From Paralithodes platypus (taxonomy: Eukaryota > Arthropoda > Malacostraca > Decapoda > Lithodidae): 64,000 nt of DNA. A program made the position numbers and the translations under genes. Positions 45,205-57,619 of this stretch are shown here, one piece after another. Where the stretch lies: the NCBI GenBank assembly GCA_032716605.1, contig CM064573.1, forward strand, positions 2,816,299-2,880,298. The letters are read 5' to 3'. Below the pieces are notes generated by a model that worked only from the letters and a program-made list of their open reading frames with translations, was not told where the DNA came from and searched no databases. Every line of letters starts with the position of its first letter. The first letter of the stretch is position 1.

Positions 45205-45568
45205 TGGGGAGATGGGCCGGTTTCCTGGACCACTGGCTTTCTCCCTCATGTTTAGCCCCATTAGTTTTCAGATGTTAAGATGCTTGCCCCATTAGTTAGT
45301 CGATTTTAAGACCTTTCGCCCCCATTTCTTCGTCAATATTTAGACCTTTCGTGCTATTTAGGTGTCGATTTTTTCCCTGGCGAACGATAGTGAGCCTGTA
45401 ATGTTGGAAGACACGGGGACATTTTTCAACCGAAAAATGTACAAATTAATCTAGAAGGGGGATCTAATGGATGTTTCTTTTAAACTTGATGGAGGTCTAG
45501 GGAGGAAACTAGAAAGATATATGAATAAATGAATTAATAGACCAAACAAACGGCCCATCTCCCGTTAA
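45201..45568 (+). repeat. A-type TTAA MITE, complete
   Basis: TTAATGGGGAGATGGGCC to CATCTCCCGTTAA, sharing its left TTAA with the previous element. The GGCC hairpin is deleted. Confidence 0.88.
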
Positions 45569-45711
45569 AGGTTACACGCGTCCCGGTACTCGGAAACATA
45601 CCTTACTACATGATTACGATACCGATTCCCATAAAGATTCGCGAAAATTAGAAGCCACTGCATTGAAACTTATTCAGGCAAAAGCAAGCGCATTCTTCCG
45701 AGAACTGCATA

Positions 45712-45800
45712 GCTTCCTGAAACCTTAACGGAATTCCGGAAACCTTACTGGAATTCCGGAAACCTTAACGGAATTCCGGAAACCTTAACGGAATTCCCGG
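45712..45800 (+). repeat. 20-bp tandem repeat
   Basis: Four units of GGAATTCCGGAAACCTTAAC. Confidence 0.93.
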
Positions 45801-45827
45801 ACCTGAAGCGGGATTCATTGACTAGAA

Positions 45828-46041
45828 ACCTGCTGTCACACGAGCGCTTTTTCCGTCAATTTTCCATGAGCGGGTTTTTTCTAGTATTATTTCGGGACAT
45901 TTCAGCACTGGTATCGGCAACTAGACTGAAGGTAGATTAGGTTAGGCGGCTGAATTCTAATAAAGTGTAATTTTTTAAGCTTCCAGACCATAATTGCCCG
46001 TAAAAATTGCTCGAAAAAGGGCTCGTGTGATTCCGGCTTAT
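45828..46041 (+). repeat. H-type MITE, complete
   Basis: CTGCTGTCACACGAGCGC to GGGCTCGTGTGATTCCGGC; colinear with 32750-32957. Confidence 0.85.
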
Positions 46042-46080
46042 AAAGGTAGTTCCAACAAACTTTACAATATTCTTGAACCC

Positions 46081-46454
46081 TTAACGGGGAGGCAGACCGT
46101 TTTTCTGGACCCCCTTCTCCCTAATGTTTAGCCCCACTAGTTTTAAGATTGTAAGACGTTCGGCCCATTAGTTTGGCGATTTTAACACCTTTCGCCCCAT
46201 TTCGTTGTAAATTTTAAGATCTTTCGTGCCATTTAGGTGTCGATTATATCCTGGCGAGCGATAGCGAGCCTGCAATTTTAAGAGGAATCGGCCTTCGGCC
46301 AGGACATTTTTCTACCGAAAAATGTACAAATTTATCTTGAAGGGGGGTCTAGGGGGTGTTTTTCTAAGCATAATGGAGGTCTAGGGAGGAAACTAAAACA
46401 AATATATGAATAAATTAATTTATAGACCAAACAAACGGCCAGTCTCCACCTTAA
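46081..46454 (+). repeat. A-type TTAA MITE, complete
   Basis: TTAACGGGGAGGCAGACCG to CAGTCTCCACCTTAA. Full-length relative of the truncated copy at 10866. Confidence 0.9.
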
Positions 46455-46590
46455 CTTCTCATAACTCAAAATACATTAAAGCAATCGAGCTGACATTTCT
46501 ATCATTTGGGAAGAGCGCACCAGGAAACAGGTGTGGATATTTACAGCCAGTTTGCTCTAGGCCCTTTTGAGTTATGAGAAGTTAAGGGTC
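46452..46590 (+). repeat. Z-related inverted repeat
   Basis: TTAACTTCTCATAACTCAAAA pairs with TTTTGAGTTATGAGAAGTTAA. The inner part matches the Z-type core, but the outer ends differ. Confidence 0.8.
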
Positions 46591-46680
46591 AAGTTTATTG
46601 TCAAGTTGGTTGGCGTACCCTAGAAACCCAGCGTGACCTGGTTACGATTTTATAAAGATTAGGAGGGATCTCTAATTGCC

Positions 46681-46918
46681 GACTTGCGAGTTTCGTTCTA
46701 TAAGGAAGTTGGAGCCGTAAACATCGATCTTAAACAGAAATACAATAATAATGTAAGTTTCTATTGGATAACACATATGTTGAATTGGGTTTTAAGTATT
46801 TATAAATGCACTACAACCGTATTTATAAATGCACTACAACCGTATTTTAACAGGTAATTCTGATACATATCGATGTCTGCAACTCCATCTTCCTTCTAGA
46901 ACGAAACTCGCAAGTGGT
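46681..46918 (+). repeat. Y-type MITE, complete
   Basis: GACTTGCGAGTTTCGTTC to CGAAACTCGCAAGTGG, with an internal duplicated ATTTATAAATGCACTACAACC. Confidence 0.85.
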
Positions 46919-46934
46919 CAATTATCTAGCAATC

Positions 46935-47625
46935 AAAGGACTAAGCATACACAATTTATTCTGGCTATGATTATACGATTGTAAAGAGATTAGGAAGGAC
47001 CTCTAGCAAACAAAGAGAACATAAGAACATGGGAGTCTGCAAAAAGCCAATCGGCCCACACAAGGCAGATCCCTAAGCTAAGCATAGGCCTACACAATAG
47101 ATTCTGACTATCATTATTCAATTGTCTAGAGATTAGGAAGGACCTCTAGCACTCAAAGGGCTGAGCATACCCCATATATCCAGGCTATCATTACACGATT
47201 TTCTAGAGACTAGGAAGGACCTCTAGCACTCAAAGGGCTGAGCATACCCCATATATCCAGGCTATCATTACACGATTTTCTAAGGAACGACCTCTAGCAC
47301 TCAAAGGGCTGAGCATACCCCATATATCCAGGCTATCATTACACGATTTTCTAGAGACTAGGAAGGACCTCTAGCACTCAAAGGGCTGAGCATACCCCAT
47401 ATATCCAGGCTATCATTACACGATTTTCTAGAGATTAGGAACGACCTCTAGCACTCAAAGGGCTGAGCATACCCCATATATCCAGGCTATCATTACACGA
47501 TTTTCTAGAGACTAGGAAGGACCTCTAGCACTCAAAGGGCTGAGCATACCCCATATATCCAGGCTATCATTACACGATTTTCTAGAGACAAGGAAGGACC
47601 TCTAGCACTCAAAGGGCTAAGCATG
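46935..47625 (+). repeat. 77-bp satellite built from P-type MITE sequence
   Basis: About seven regular units (47095-47625) with AGCACTCAAAGGGCTGAGC, CCAGGCTATCATTACACG and GAGACTAGGAAGGACC, after a diverged leader. ATCATTANACGATTTT and AGGAAGGA are the inner motifs of P-type MITEs. A short retroposon-like piece (AGAACATGGGAGTCTGC) sits at 47018-47077. Confidence 0.9.
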
Positions 47626-47644
47626 CAGTACAACGATGCATTTG

Positions 47645-47773
47645 TATTATATGCAGGCTACGGTTAGAGGATTCAGGCTACGGTTAGAGGATTCAGGCTA
47701 CGGTTAGAGGATTCAGGCTACGGTTAGAGGATTCAGGCTACGGTTAGAGGATTCAGGCTACGGTTAGAGGATT
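47645..47773 (+). repeat. 20-bp tandem repeat
   Basis: Six units of CAGGCTACGGTTAGAGGATT. The GGTTAGAGGATT part resembles GGTTAGACGATT of a P-type MITE. Confidence 0.93.
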
Positions 47774-47786
47774 TGATCGCCGTAAC

Positions 47787-48176
47787 TTAAGGGGGGTCAC
47801 CGATATTTTTTTTTTTTTTATCTTTCTCTCCTTTTCTCTCTTTCCCTGGCTTGTATCCATTCGGCCCCATTCAGCCAACTGTTTTAAGACGTTTATCCCC
47901 ATCCAGGTGTCGATTTCTTCCTGGCGAGCGATAGCGAGCCAGCATTGTATGGAGAGATCCGTCTTCGCCGGAGACATTTTTCTATCGAATAATGTACACA
48001 TTTAGCCTGCTGCCAAAACAAAAAATATATATGCTGGCTCGCTACCGCTCGCCAGGAAAATATTGACACCTGGATGGGGGTAAACGTCTTAAAACAGTAT
48101 GCTGAATGGGGCCGAATGGATACAAGCCAAAGAGAGAGGGAGAGAAAGAGAAAACAAGCGAGGTGGGCTCCCTTAA
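47787..48176 (+). repeat. C-type TTAA MITE, complete
   Basis: TTAAGGGGGGTCACCG to GTGGGCTCCCTTAA; near-complete inverted arms. Confidence 0.92.
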
Positions 48177-48419
48177 TATTGGAATTATGAGAGTCAGAGG
48201 GGTACTGAGATCGACTTTACCCTACCGATTGGTACCGGCATACCGCTAATGACACCAGGTGGGCTGGGGGCGGTCCGGTTTCCTCGTTAAGGGGAAATTT
48301 GACCGTGTTCCAGCCCACTGGGGATTGGCAGGTATTAACAAACTGCCCCTGTATCCAAATGTAGATAGGAGGTCATATACATTCATCCACTGTACCTGTT
48401 TTTGTATTGTATGTAAGTA

Positions 48420-48493
<74 letters not shown>

Positions 48494-49070
48494 ATAATAT
48501 GTATATATATTACAATATAGACTGGGGGGAAAAAAAGCCCAAGCATCTTCACCCTTTTGAGTCTCCGTGTATTTACACACCTGTATGCAACATTTGTATG
48601 CAACATTTGTATGCAACATTTGTATGCAACATTTGTAGATCCTGTATTTATACCAACTTAATATAATAATAAAATAAAATAAAACAAAAAATCTCCCCCC
48701 CTTCCCCCGACTCCCTCCCTCCCCCCGCCCTTCCCTTGACTCTTTCCCTCCCGCGCCCCCTCCCCTCTCCTCTCCCCTACCCAGCGCGCGTATTACACCA
48801 TGACTGATGCTGGGGTGCCACACTTCCCACCACAACAAAGGGTGGGGGTGCCAGGAGGGTATACGTGGCACCACCGCTACCGCCGCCGCCCAGACATGAG
48901 CCAGCTAAATAAATACTAATAATACAAATAATTTAATAAATGTTTTATTGAGGATTGCAGCCGTTGGGTTAAATGTACAGTATGGAGGAACATCGCGTAG
49001 CGTTTTTGTTTTCTATATTCCAACTACTCCCTCTCGGGCATAGACTGAGAGCCTGTAGGCTATAAATCTT

Positions 49071-49134
<64 letters not shown>

Positions 49135-49164
49135 GGTATATATATATTTTTGTTTATTTTTTGT
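48177..49164. other. Spacer with (TA)n blocks and a retroposon tail
   Basis: (TA)n at 48423-48488 and 49079-49131. Five ATGCAACATTTGT units lie at 48587-48640 and C-rich sequence near 48700. A minus-strand retroposon tail at 48998-49055 is shared with 24700-24758. No gene. Confidence 0.65.
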
Positions 49165-49464
49165 TTTACTCCCTTGACCTCCATCTAGCTTAAACCCCCC
49201 CCCCCCCCCCCCCCCGACCCTTCAAGATACATTATGTACCGGCCAAAGGCCGGTTTCTCTTAAATTACAGGCTCGTTATCGCTCGCAAGGAAAATATCGA
49301 CACCAGAATGACACGAAAAGTCTGAATATTGACAAATAAATGGTGCGAAAGGTCTTAAAATAGCCAAACTAAAGGGCCGAGTCTTACAATCTGAAAAAAT
49401 ATGGGGCTAAACGTGAGGGAGAAGGAGGGCCAGAAAAACGACCCCCCCCCCCCCCCCCCCCTTA
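49165..49464 (-). repeat. A-type MITE, left end lost
   Basis: From CCCTTGACCTCCATCTAGC through GGCTCGTTATCGCTCGC to a C20 run and CTTAA. Two long C runs (49193, 49443) replace normal sequence. Confidence 0.82.
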
Positions 49465-49537
49465 ACTCTTAACTTATATTACCGGCATCTAATAATAAGG
49501 TCCAACGCAAGAGTTTACATAACAACTATTTGACCAG

Positions 49538-49875
49538 TTAAGGGGAGGTATTTAGTTTGTTCCCTACGTTTTCATCAAGCTTAAAATTACACCCGTAGAC
49601 CCCCTTTCAAGATAAATTTGTACATTTTTCGGTAGAAAACTGTCCCGGCCGGAGGCCGGTTGCTCTTAAATTACAGGCTCGCTATCGCTCGCGAGGAAAA
49701 AATCGACACCTTAATGGCACGAAAGGTCTTAAAATTGACAGAAATAGGGCAAAATGTCTTAAAATGTCCAAACTACTAGGGCGAGCGTCTTATAATCTCA
49801 AAAGCAATGGGGCTAAACATGAGGGAGAAAGGAGTAAAGAAGAAAAAAATCCCTCAAGTGAAGATCTCCCCTTAA
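49538..49875 (-). repeat. A-type TTAA MITE, complete
   Basis: TTAAGGGGAGGTATTTAG to AGATCTCCCCTTAA. Confidence 0.93.
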
Positions 49876-50049
49876 ATTTTATGTTCTAGACTGTGTTTTT
49901 GTTTTTGTTTTTCAGCTGGTAGTAAATTGCTGTGTTCCTATCTTTTGTAACTCGGCTATGAGGTTAGATTTCTGTAGCGAAATAGGTTGTAACTAGTGAA
50001 ATCTTGGCATTAATACGACACACAGCCATAGTGGTCTCATATATTTCCA

Positions 50050-50377
50050 TTAAGGGGAGATCTCCACTTGAGGGATTTTTTTTTCTTGACCCCTTTCTCC
50101 CTCATGTTTAGCCCCATTGCTTTTGATATTATAAAACGTTTGCCCCATTAGTTTAGCGATTTTAAGAACTTTCACCCCATATTAAGACCTTTCGTGCCAT
50201 TCAGGTGTCGATTTTATCCTGGCGAGCGATAGCGAGCCTGTAATTTAAGAGGAACAGACCTTCGGCCGGGACATTTTTCTACCGAAAAATGTACAAATTG
50301 ATCTTGAAAGGGACTCAAGGGGGTGTAATTTTAAGCTTGATGGAGGCCTAGGGAACAAACTAAATACCTCCCCTTAA
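50050..50377 (+). repeat. A-type TTAA MITE, complete
   Basis: TTAAGGGGAGATCTCC to ACCTCCCCTTAA. It has CATTCAGGTGTCGATTTTATCC, close to the copy disrupted by the Academ-like transposon. Confidence 0.93.
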
Positions 50378-50547
50378 GTATCGAGGAATCAGCTACCAAG
50401 GGATTCAATTTACCATCAGTTGGACAAAAATGGAGTATAGAGACTGTTTGTTTATCTTCAGCTGATGGTACATTGCTATCTCGCCATCCTGCTCACTCTA
50501 CTATTACCATGATTGTGTTGCTAAATTGGTTGTTAATCATGAAAACT

Positions 50548-51330
50548 ATGATGCACACAGACATAGCAGTGTCATATGATGCACACAGACATAGCAGTGT
50601 CATATGATGCACACAGACATAGCAGTGTCATATGATGCACACAGACATAGCAGTGTCATATGATGCACACAGACATAGCAGTGTCATATGATGCACACAG
50701 ACATAGCAGTGTCACATGATGCACACAGACGTAGTAGTGTCATATGATGCACACAGACATAGCAGTGTCATATGATGCACACAGACGTAGCATTGTCATA
50801 TGATGCACACAGACGTAGCAGTGTCATATGATGCACACAGACATAGCAGTGTCATATGATGCACACAGACATAGCAGTGTCATATGATGCACACAGACAT
50901 AGCAGTGTCATATGATGCACACAGACGTAGCAGTGTCATATGATGCACACAGACGTAGCAGTGTCATATGATGCACACAGACATAGCAGTCATATGATGC
51001 ACACAGACATAGCAGTGTCATATGATGCACACAGACATAGCAGTGTCATATGATGCACACAGACGTAGCAGTGTCATATGATGCACACAGACATAGCAGT
51101 GTCATATGATGCACACAGACATAGCAGTGTCATATGATGCACACAGACATAGCAGTGTCATATGATGCACACAGACATAGCAGTGTCATATGATGCACAC
51201 AGACATAGCAGTGTCATATGATGCACACAGACGTAGCAGTGTCATATGATGCACACAGACATAGCAGTCTCATATGATGCACACAGACATAGCAGTGTCA
51301 TATGATGCACACAGACATAGTAGTGTCAAG
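50548..51330 (+). repeat. 28-bp satellite
   Basis: About 28 units of ATGATGCACACAGACATAGC plus AGTGTCAT, with recurrent A/G variation in GACRTAGC and one shortened unit at 50985. Confidence 0.97.
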
Positions 51331-51351
51331 TGGACTATACCGGTACGGCAC

Positions 51352-51899
51352 TATAGTCTATTCGCTGTAAGTAGGCGAGAAATCATGACCTCTATCCTCT
51401 GTAACTCAAAAAGGGCTAGAGCAAATTGGCTGTAAATTTCCACGTCTATTCCCTGACTGACTCTTCCCAAATGGTAGAAATATTATCTCGATTACTCTAG
51501 TCGTTCATGAGTTACAGAGGTTAGAGGTCATGATTGCTCGCCTACTTAAGGGGAGGTTTTTAGTTGATTCCCTAGACTTCCATCAAGCTTAAAATTACTC
51601 CCCCTAGACTCCCTTTCAAGATAAATTTGTACATTTTTCGGTAGAAAAATGTCCCGGCCAAAGGCCGGTTCCCCTTAAATTACAGGCTCGCTATCGCTCG
51701 CCAGGAAAAAATCGACACCTAAATGGCACGAATGGTCTTAAAATTGACAGAAATGGGGCGAGGGTTCTTAAAATCGCGAAACGCATGGGGGCGAACGTCT
51801 TAAAATCTCAAAAGCAATGGGGCTAAACATGAGGGAGAAAGGGGTCCAGAAAAAAAATCCTCCAGGTGGAAATCTCCCCTTAAAGCGAATAGACTAAAT
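51352..51899 (+). repeat. Z-type MITE split by an A-type MITE
   Basis: TATAGTCTATTCGCTGTAAG at the left; the right piece resumes AGCGAATAGAC after the insert at 51546-51883. Confidence 0.92.
51546..51883 (-). repeat. A-type TTAA MITE, complete, inside a Z-type MITE
   Basis: TTAAGGGGAGGTTTTTAG to AATCTCCCCTTAA. The target was CTACTTAAAGCG. Other Z copies read CTACTTACAGCG, so a C-to-A change made the TTAA site, or the inserting copy brought it. Confidence 0.92.
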
Positions 51900-51961
51900 A
51901 GGTCAGCGGATGATTTGCGAGGTGAGATAATAGATTGCAGAAGAGGTATTTGACCAGGTGT

Positions 51962-52177
51962 AGGCTATATTCGCTGTAAGTAGGCGAGAAATCATGACCT
52001 CTAACCTCTGTCACTCAAAAACGGCTAGAGTAATCGAGCTAATATGTCTACCATTTGGGAAGGGTCAGCCAAGGAATAGATGTGGAAATGTACAGCCAAT
52101 TTGCTCTAGCCCTTTTTGAGTTACAGAGGTTAGAGGTCATGATTTCTCGCCTACTTACAGCGAATAGACTACAGTCA
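51962..52177 (-). repeat. Z-type MITE, complete
   Basis: TATATTCGCTGTAAGTAGG to CTTACAGCGAATAGACTAC. Confidence 0.9.
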
Positions 52178-52239
52178 ATTAGGCTATGTATTTGCAAATT
52201 GAGATATTAGTTGCACATTTTAGAAGGCCCCATGTAATT

Positions 52240-52370
52240 CAGAGGATTTATTGAGTATTTACCCCATTTCTGAGTCCTAGTGGTAGAGTAGAAGCTAAAG
52301 GAATATCGTCTAATGGTAACCAGAATAGGATGAAAATGACATCATGGTGCTGAAGGGGTTAAGGCATATG
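52240..52370 (+). repeat. P-type MITE fragment
   Basis: ATATCGTCTAATGGTAACCAG to GCTGAAGGGGTTAAGG; right part only. Confidence 0.65.
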
Positions 52371-52374
52371 GAAT

Positions 52375-53723
52375 TTAAGGGGAGATGTCCACTGGAGAGA
52401 TTTTTTTCTTGACCCCTTTCTCCCTCATGGTTAGCCCCATTGCTTTTGATATTATAAAACGTTTGCCCCATTAGTTTAGCGATTTTAAGAACTGTCACCC
52501 CATATTAAGACCTTTCGTGCAATTCAGGTGTCGATTTTATCCTGGCGAGCGATAGCGAGCCTGTAATTTAAGAGGAACCGGCCTTTGGCCGGGAAATTTT
52601 TCTACCGAAAAATGTACAAATTTATCTTGAAAGGGTCTCAAGGGGGTGTAATTTTAAGCTTGATGGAGGTCTAGGGAACAAACTAAATACCTCTCCTTAA
52701 CCCCTCGAGGATTATGACGCGTTTTGCCAATTTATTCTGTCTGTTTAACCCTTCAGTACCAGTGCCGTCCATTTAACTGTACTATTAACTGGCTACCGGT
52801 ACTATTAAAACAATTGTATTCAGCTTAAAAAGGACCCCCCAGCATTTAAAAGGCTTCGAACTATCTCAATTAACCCTTTTTACCACCACATACTCCTTCT
52901 GAGACTGCATGACATCGTGTAAATTAAACGCGAATAATATTAAACTGACGTCGCCGGTACGTTAGGGCTAAATACACGACTATAGTCACATTAGGAAGGG
53001 TCTATGGCAGTCAGAGAGGGTTAAGGGGAGGTTTCTAGTTTGTTTTCTACCCCTCCAGCAATCTTAAAATTTCACCCCCTTCACCCTCTTTCAAGATAAA
53101 TTTGTACATTTTTCGGTAGAAAAATGTCCCGGCTGAAAGCCGGTTCCTCTTATATTACAGGCTCGCTATCGCTCGCCAGGATAAAATCGACACCTAAATG
53201 GCACGAAAGGTCTTAATATGGGGTGAAAATTCTTAAAATCGCTAAACTAATGGGGCGAACGTTTTATAATATCAAAAGCAATGGGGCTAAACATGAGGGA
53301 GAAAGGAGTCAAGAAAAAAATCCCTCAAGTGGAGATCTCCCCTTAAGGGAGGTGACCTTTTTTTTTTATTTCTGTCCTTTTCTCTCTTTCTCTGGCTTGT
53401 ATCCATTCGGCCCCATTCAGCCAACTATCTTAAGACGTTTATCCCCATCTAGGTGTCGATTTCTTCCTGGCGAGCGATAGCGAGCCAACATCATATGAAG
53501 AAATCCGGCTTCGCCGGAGGAAATTTTTCTATCGAAAAATGTACAAATTTAGCCTGCTGTCAAACAAAAATAAAAAATATGCTGGCTCGCTACCGCTCAC
53601 CAGTAAAAAATTGACACCTGGATGGGGATAAACGTCTTAAAACAGTAGGCTGAATGGGGCCAAATGGATACAAGCCAGAGAAAGATAGAAAAGGACAGAA
53701 CAAAGACAGGTCACTCCCCTTAA
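52375..53723 (+). repeat. Chain of four TTAA MITEs sharing their TTAA borders
   Basis: A-type 52375-52700, P-type 52697-53024 (with a second P-type nested in it, CCCTTCAGTACC to GGTACGTTAGGGC), A-type reversed 53021-53346 and C-type 53343-53723. Each junction holds one TTAA only (52697, 53021, 53343). Confidence 0.88.
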
Positions 53724-53739
53724 GTGAGACAGTCTTGAC

Positions 53740-54273
53740 CCTTTTAATTCCCACAGATCCTCCCTAAGCTGTATAAAGTCGTCTACTGATAGCCGGAATA
53801 CACTGCCAAATCGCGTCATAATCCACAAGGGGCTAGTTAACCCTTACAGTACCGGCCACGTCTTTTTTCAGCTGCCTGTAGACGATTTTATGAAGCTTCG
53901 GAAGGACATATGGTAGCTAAAAGGATTAATTGAGAGAGTCTGTAATCTTGTAACACGTCGACATCCTTCCTAAGCTGAATGGAAACGTCTAATAGTTGCC
54001 AGAATATGATGCAAATGACGTCACCGGTACTGAATGGGTTAACTCTTTCACGCTTTTATGACGCAGAGGTTGCCAGATTAGCAATAATAAATAGAGTTCT
54101 CTCACTCTTATAATTACCTCTCCAAAATTAGTTTTCTGCCCACAGCTAACTCAAAGACAACTGCAGAGGGTGAAGTAACTAAACTAAAGGTTTCTAAATA
54201 CCCCTGATGGTAACAAAGGCTTTAAAGTATCCCCAATAGGCTCAAAATCGCGTCATTTGTCGGAGAGGGTTAA
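53740..54273 (+). repeat. P-type fragment and two P-type MITEs sharing TTAA
   Basis: A right half ends near 53835. P-type 53837-54042 (TTAACCCTTACAGTACC to GTACTGAATGGGTTAA) and subfamily-2 P-type 54039-54273 meet at one TTAA. Confidence 0.85.
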
Positions 54274-54304
54274 AATACGTATATACCACAGAAGGTTTAC
54301 GGTA

Positions 54305-54517
54305 TTAACCCCTTGAAGCTCTGACGCATTTTAGCAGTATATTGTGGCTATCATTAGACAAGTTTATGCAGCTTAGGAAGGATCTGTGGGTACTAAAAGG
54401 GTAAAGACTCTCTCAATCAACCCTCTGACTTCCATATACCCTTCCTAATCTGAATAAAATCGTCTAATAATTACCAGAAAACAAACAGAAACGCGTATTG
54501 GAGCTTGAAAGGGTTAA
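54305..54517 (+). repeat. P-type TTAA MITE, complete
   Basis: TTAACCCCTTGAAGCTC to GAGCTTGAAAGGGTTAA. Intact reference for the copy split by the LINE at 18978. Confidence 0.93.
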
Positions 54518-54558
54518 TATGGCGCTTAAAGTGACTATGTTGGGTCAGGCATGGAAGG

Positions 54559-54993
<435 letters not shown>

Positions 54994-55170
54994 CTCATCG
55001 CAAATGAATCAATCTGTTGGAGAAAAAAGAAAAAAAAATCAAAACTCCCTGATTGGTTCCAGCCACCCCTGTAAACATCATGGCTTCAATATAAACAACA
55101 TAGCTGAACAACAACACAAGGGGGGGGGGGGGGGGGGGGGGGCAGTGTGTGTGTGTGTGTATTTATTGAT
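54994..55170. other. Short spacer with G run
   Basis: Unique AT-rich sequence, a G22 run at 55120 and a short (GT)n. No gene. Confidence 0.7.
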
Positions 55171-55174
55171 TGAT

Positions 55175-55590
55175 ATAGCCCCCTTCTAGATAAATGTATA
55201 CATTTTTCGGTAGAATAATGTCCCGGGCAAAGGCAGAATGATGATGCCTCGTTAATCGACACCTAATTGTCACGATTAGGTCTTAGTATTGACAAACAAA
55301 TGGGGCGAAAAGTCATAAAATCGCCAAACTAATCGACCGAACGTCTTCAAATCTGGAAACTAGTGGTGCTAAATGTTCATCAACAGTTCGCCTCATGAAT
55401 TACTTTGCCGATTTCAAGACCTTTCACCCCAATTCATAATCAATTTTAAAACATTGTGTGCCATCTAGGTAGGTTACACCCCTGGCGAGCGATAGCGAGC
55501 CTACAATTTAGGAGGACACAGATCAGTTTTCTACCAACAAATGTAAAAATTTATCTCGAAAGGGGGTCTTTAGGGTAATTAAAAAAAAGG
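55175..55590. repeat. Two decayed A-type MITE halves
   Basis: 55178-55375 reads in the minus direction (CATTTTTCGGTAGAATAATG to AACTAGTGGTGCTAAA). 55375-55570 is in the plus direction with GGCGAGCGATAGCGAGCC preserved at 55483 while surrounding sequence is diverged. Confidence 0.7.
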
Positions 55591-55843
55591 TATGTATGTG
55601 TATGTGTGTGCACTGTACAGTATGTATATATATACTGTATATATATGTATGTATGTGTGTATGTATGTATGTGTATATGTGTGTGTGTGTGTATGTGTGT
55701 ACCGGTGTGTATATATATATACCGGTATATATATATATATGCATATATACATATATAGTTTGTAAGGCCAGACTGCCTAGTAAGGACCTTGAGGTCTGTG
55801 TGGTCTGTGTATCTATGTAGGACTATGTAGCTCTCTCTCGCTC

Positions 55844-55912
<69 letters not shown>

Positions 55913-55913
55913 A
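55591..55913 (+). repeat. GTAT/TATG and (CT)n microsatellites
   Basis: Mixed GTATGTAT and ACCGGTATAT repeats to 55757; (CT)n 55850-55905. Confidence 0.92.
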
Positions 55914-56723
55914 TTAACCCTTTCTGTACCGGCGACATTTTTATAATAGTATACTACCGGTTACTACACTTAGACGGGTTTGTGAAGTTTAAGACGAATA
56001 ATATGATAGCTTAAACGGCATAATAAGAGAGAGTTTGTTGCATTATAATTGGTAGACGTTCTTCCTAAGCTGAATACAATGATCTAATAGTTGTCGGAAT
56101 ATAATAAAAAGAACGTCACTGTTACTGAAAGGGTTAAGGGGGGTGACCTGTTTTTGTTCTGTCCTTTTCTATCTTTCTCTGGCTTCTTTCCATTTGGCCC
56201 CATTCAGTCTACTGTTTTAAGATGTTTATCCCCATCCAGGTGTTAATTTTTTACTGGTGAGCGGTAGCGAGCCAGCATATTTTTTATTTTTGTTTGACAG
56301 CAAGCTAAATTTGTAAATTTTTCGACAGAAAAATGTCTCCGGCGAAGCCGGATTTCTTCATATAATGCTGGCTCGCTATCGCTCGCCAGGAACAAATCGA
56401 CACCTAGATGGGGATAAACGTCTTAAAATAGTTGGCTGAATGGGGCCGAATGGATACAAGCTAGAGAAAGAGAGAAAAGGACAGAAATAACAAAAAGCAG
56501 GTCACCCCCCTTAACCCTTTCAGCACCATGACGCCTTTTTACCTTTTATTCTGGCTTTAATTAAATGATTTTATGGAGTTTAAGAAGAACCTATGTTACT
56601 AAGAGGGTGTATTGAGATCGTATTTAGCCATCTGAGTCGTATAGGCAGATTATAAACTAAAGAAAACCGTCTGATGGTAACCAGAATGTGGTGAAAACTA
56701 CGTACTGGTGGTGAAGGGGTTAA
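55914..56723 (+). repeat. Chain of three TTAA MITEs (P, C, P) sharing borders
   Basis: P-type 55914-56137 (TTAACCCTTTCTGTACCGG to ACTGAAAGGGTTAA), C-type 56134-56514 and P-type 56511-56723. Single TTAA at each junction. Confidence 0.9.
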
Positions 56724-56961
56724 GCAGCAATTTAGACCCCCATCCCCCATCATAAAAAGTTCCCTAGCTGGTTTCTCTTTGTCTCTGTAATATGACAGCC
56801 TGGCTCTGTTTTCTACCCCTTCCCTCCATTTCATTCTTCCCTCTTCTTGTATCCCTTTCTCTATCTCTTTGATACATTCCCTCCCATTTTCAATTATCAC
56901 CCAATCATACCTCTCATTTCGTTGTCTAAATTCCCCTCCTACAGGGTCCTGTATAATATTG
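56724..56961. other. Unique spacer
   Basis: C/T-rich unique sequence without recognised content. Confidence 0.5.
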
Positions 56962-57190
56962 ATCCTTTCCAGCCTTCTTAAGTTCTTTCCAGCCTTCTTA
57001 AGTTCTTTCCAGCCTTCTTAAGTTCTTTCCAGCCTTCTTAAGTTCTTTCCAGCCTTCTTAAGTTCTTTCCAGCCTTCTTAAGTTCTTTCCAGCCTTCTTA
57101 AGTTCTTTCCAGCCTTCTTAAGTTCTTTCCAGCCTTCTTAAGTTCTTTCCAGCCTTCTTAAGTTCTTTCCAGCCTTCTTAAGTTAAGTTC
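56962..57190 (+). repeat. 20-bp tandem repeat
   Basis: About 11 identical units of TTTCCAGCCTTCTTAAGTTC. Confidence 0.96.
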
Positions 57191-57417
57191 CCCTTAAAGC
57201 CTGGGATTGATCACATTAATATTCCCGTTAGTATTAAAGAGCATTACGATAACAGCTTTCCTTGTAATATGTCACACGGTCACAGCTAATGAATAATAAT
57301 GTAGTTCACGTGATGATATACACATTTACTATCAATATCAAATTACATAGATGCCGTAATGAATGTTATGTATTTATTAATTACATTTATTTGTGTATTT
57401 ATTGTTTAGTTCATTTA
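57191..57417. other. AT-rich spacer
   Basis: AT-rich, nothing recognised. Confidence 0.5.
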
Positions 57418-57600
57418 AGTTTGCTCCCTAGACCTCCATCAACCTAGACCTCCATCAACCTAGACCTCCATCAACCTAGACCTCCATCAACCTAGACCTC
57501 CATCAACCTAGACCTCCATTAACCTAGACCTCCATCAACCTAGACCTCCATTAACCTTACCAATGAAGCTACCCCCAAGCACCCCCTCCCCCCCCCCCCC
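57418..57600 (-). repeat. A-type MITE fragment with a 16-bp motif amplified
   Basis: Nine units of CCTAGACCTCCATCAA, a conserved stretch of A-type MITEs (CCCTAGACCTCCATCAAGC), run into a decayed ACCCCC part and a C run. Confidence 0.88.
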
Positions 57601-57619
57601 CCCTTGATACAAATTGCCC

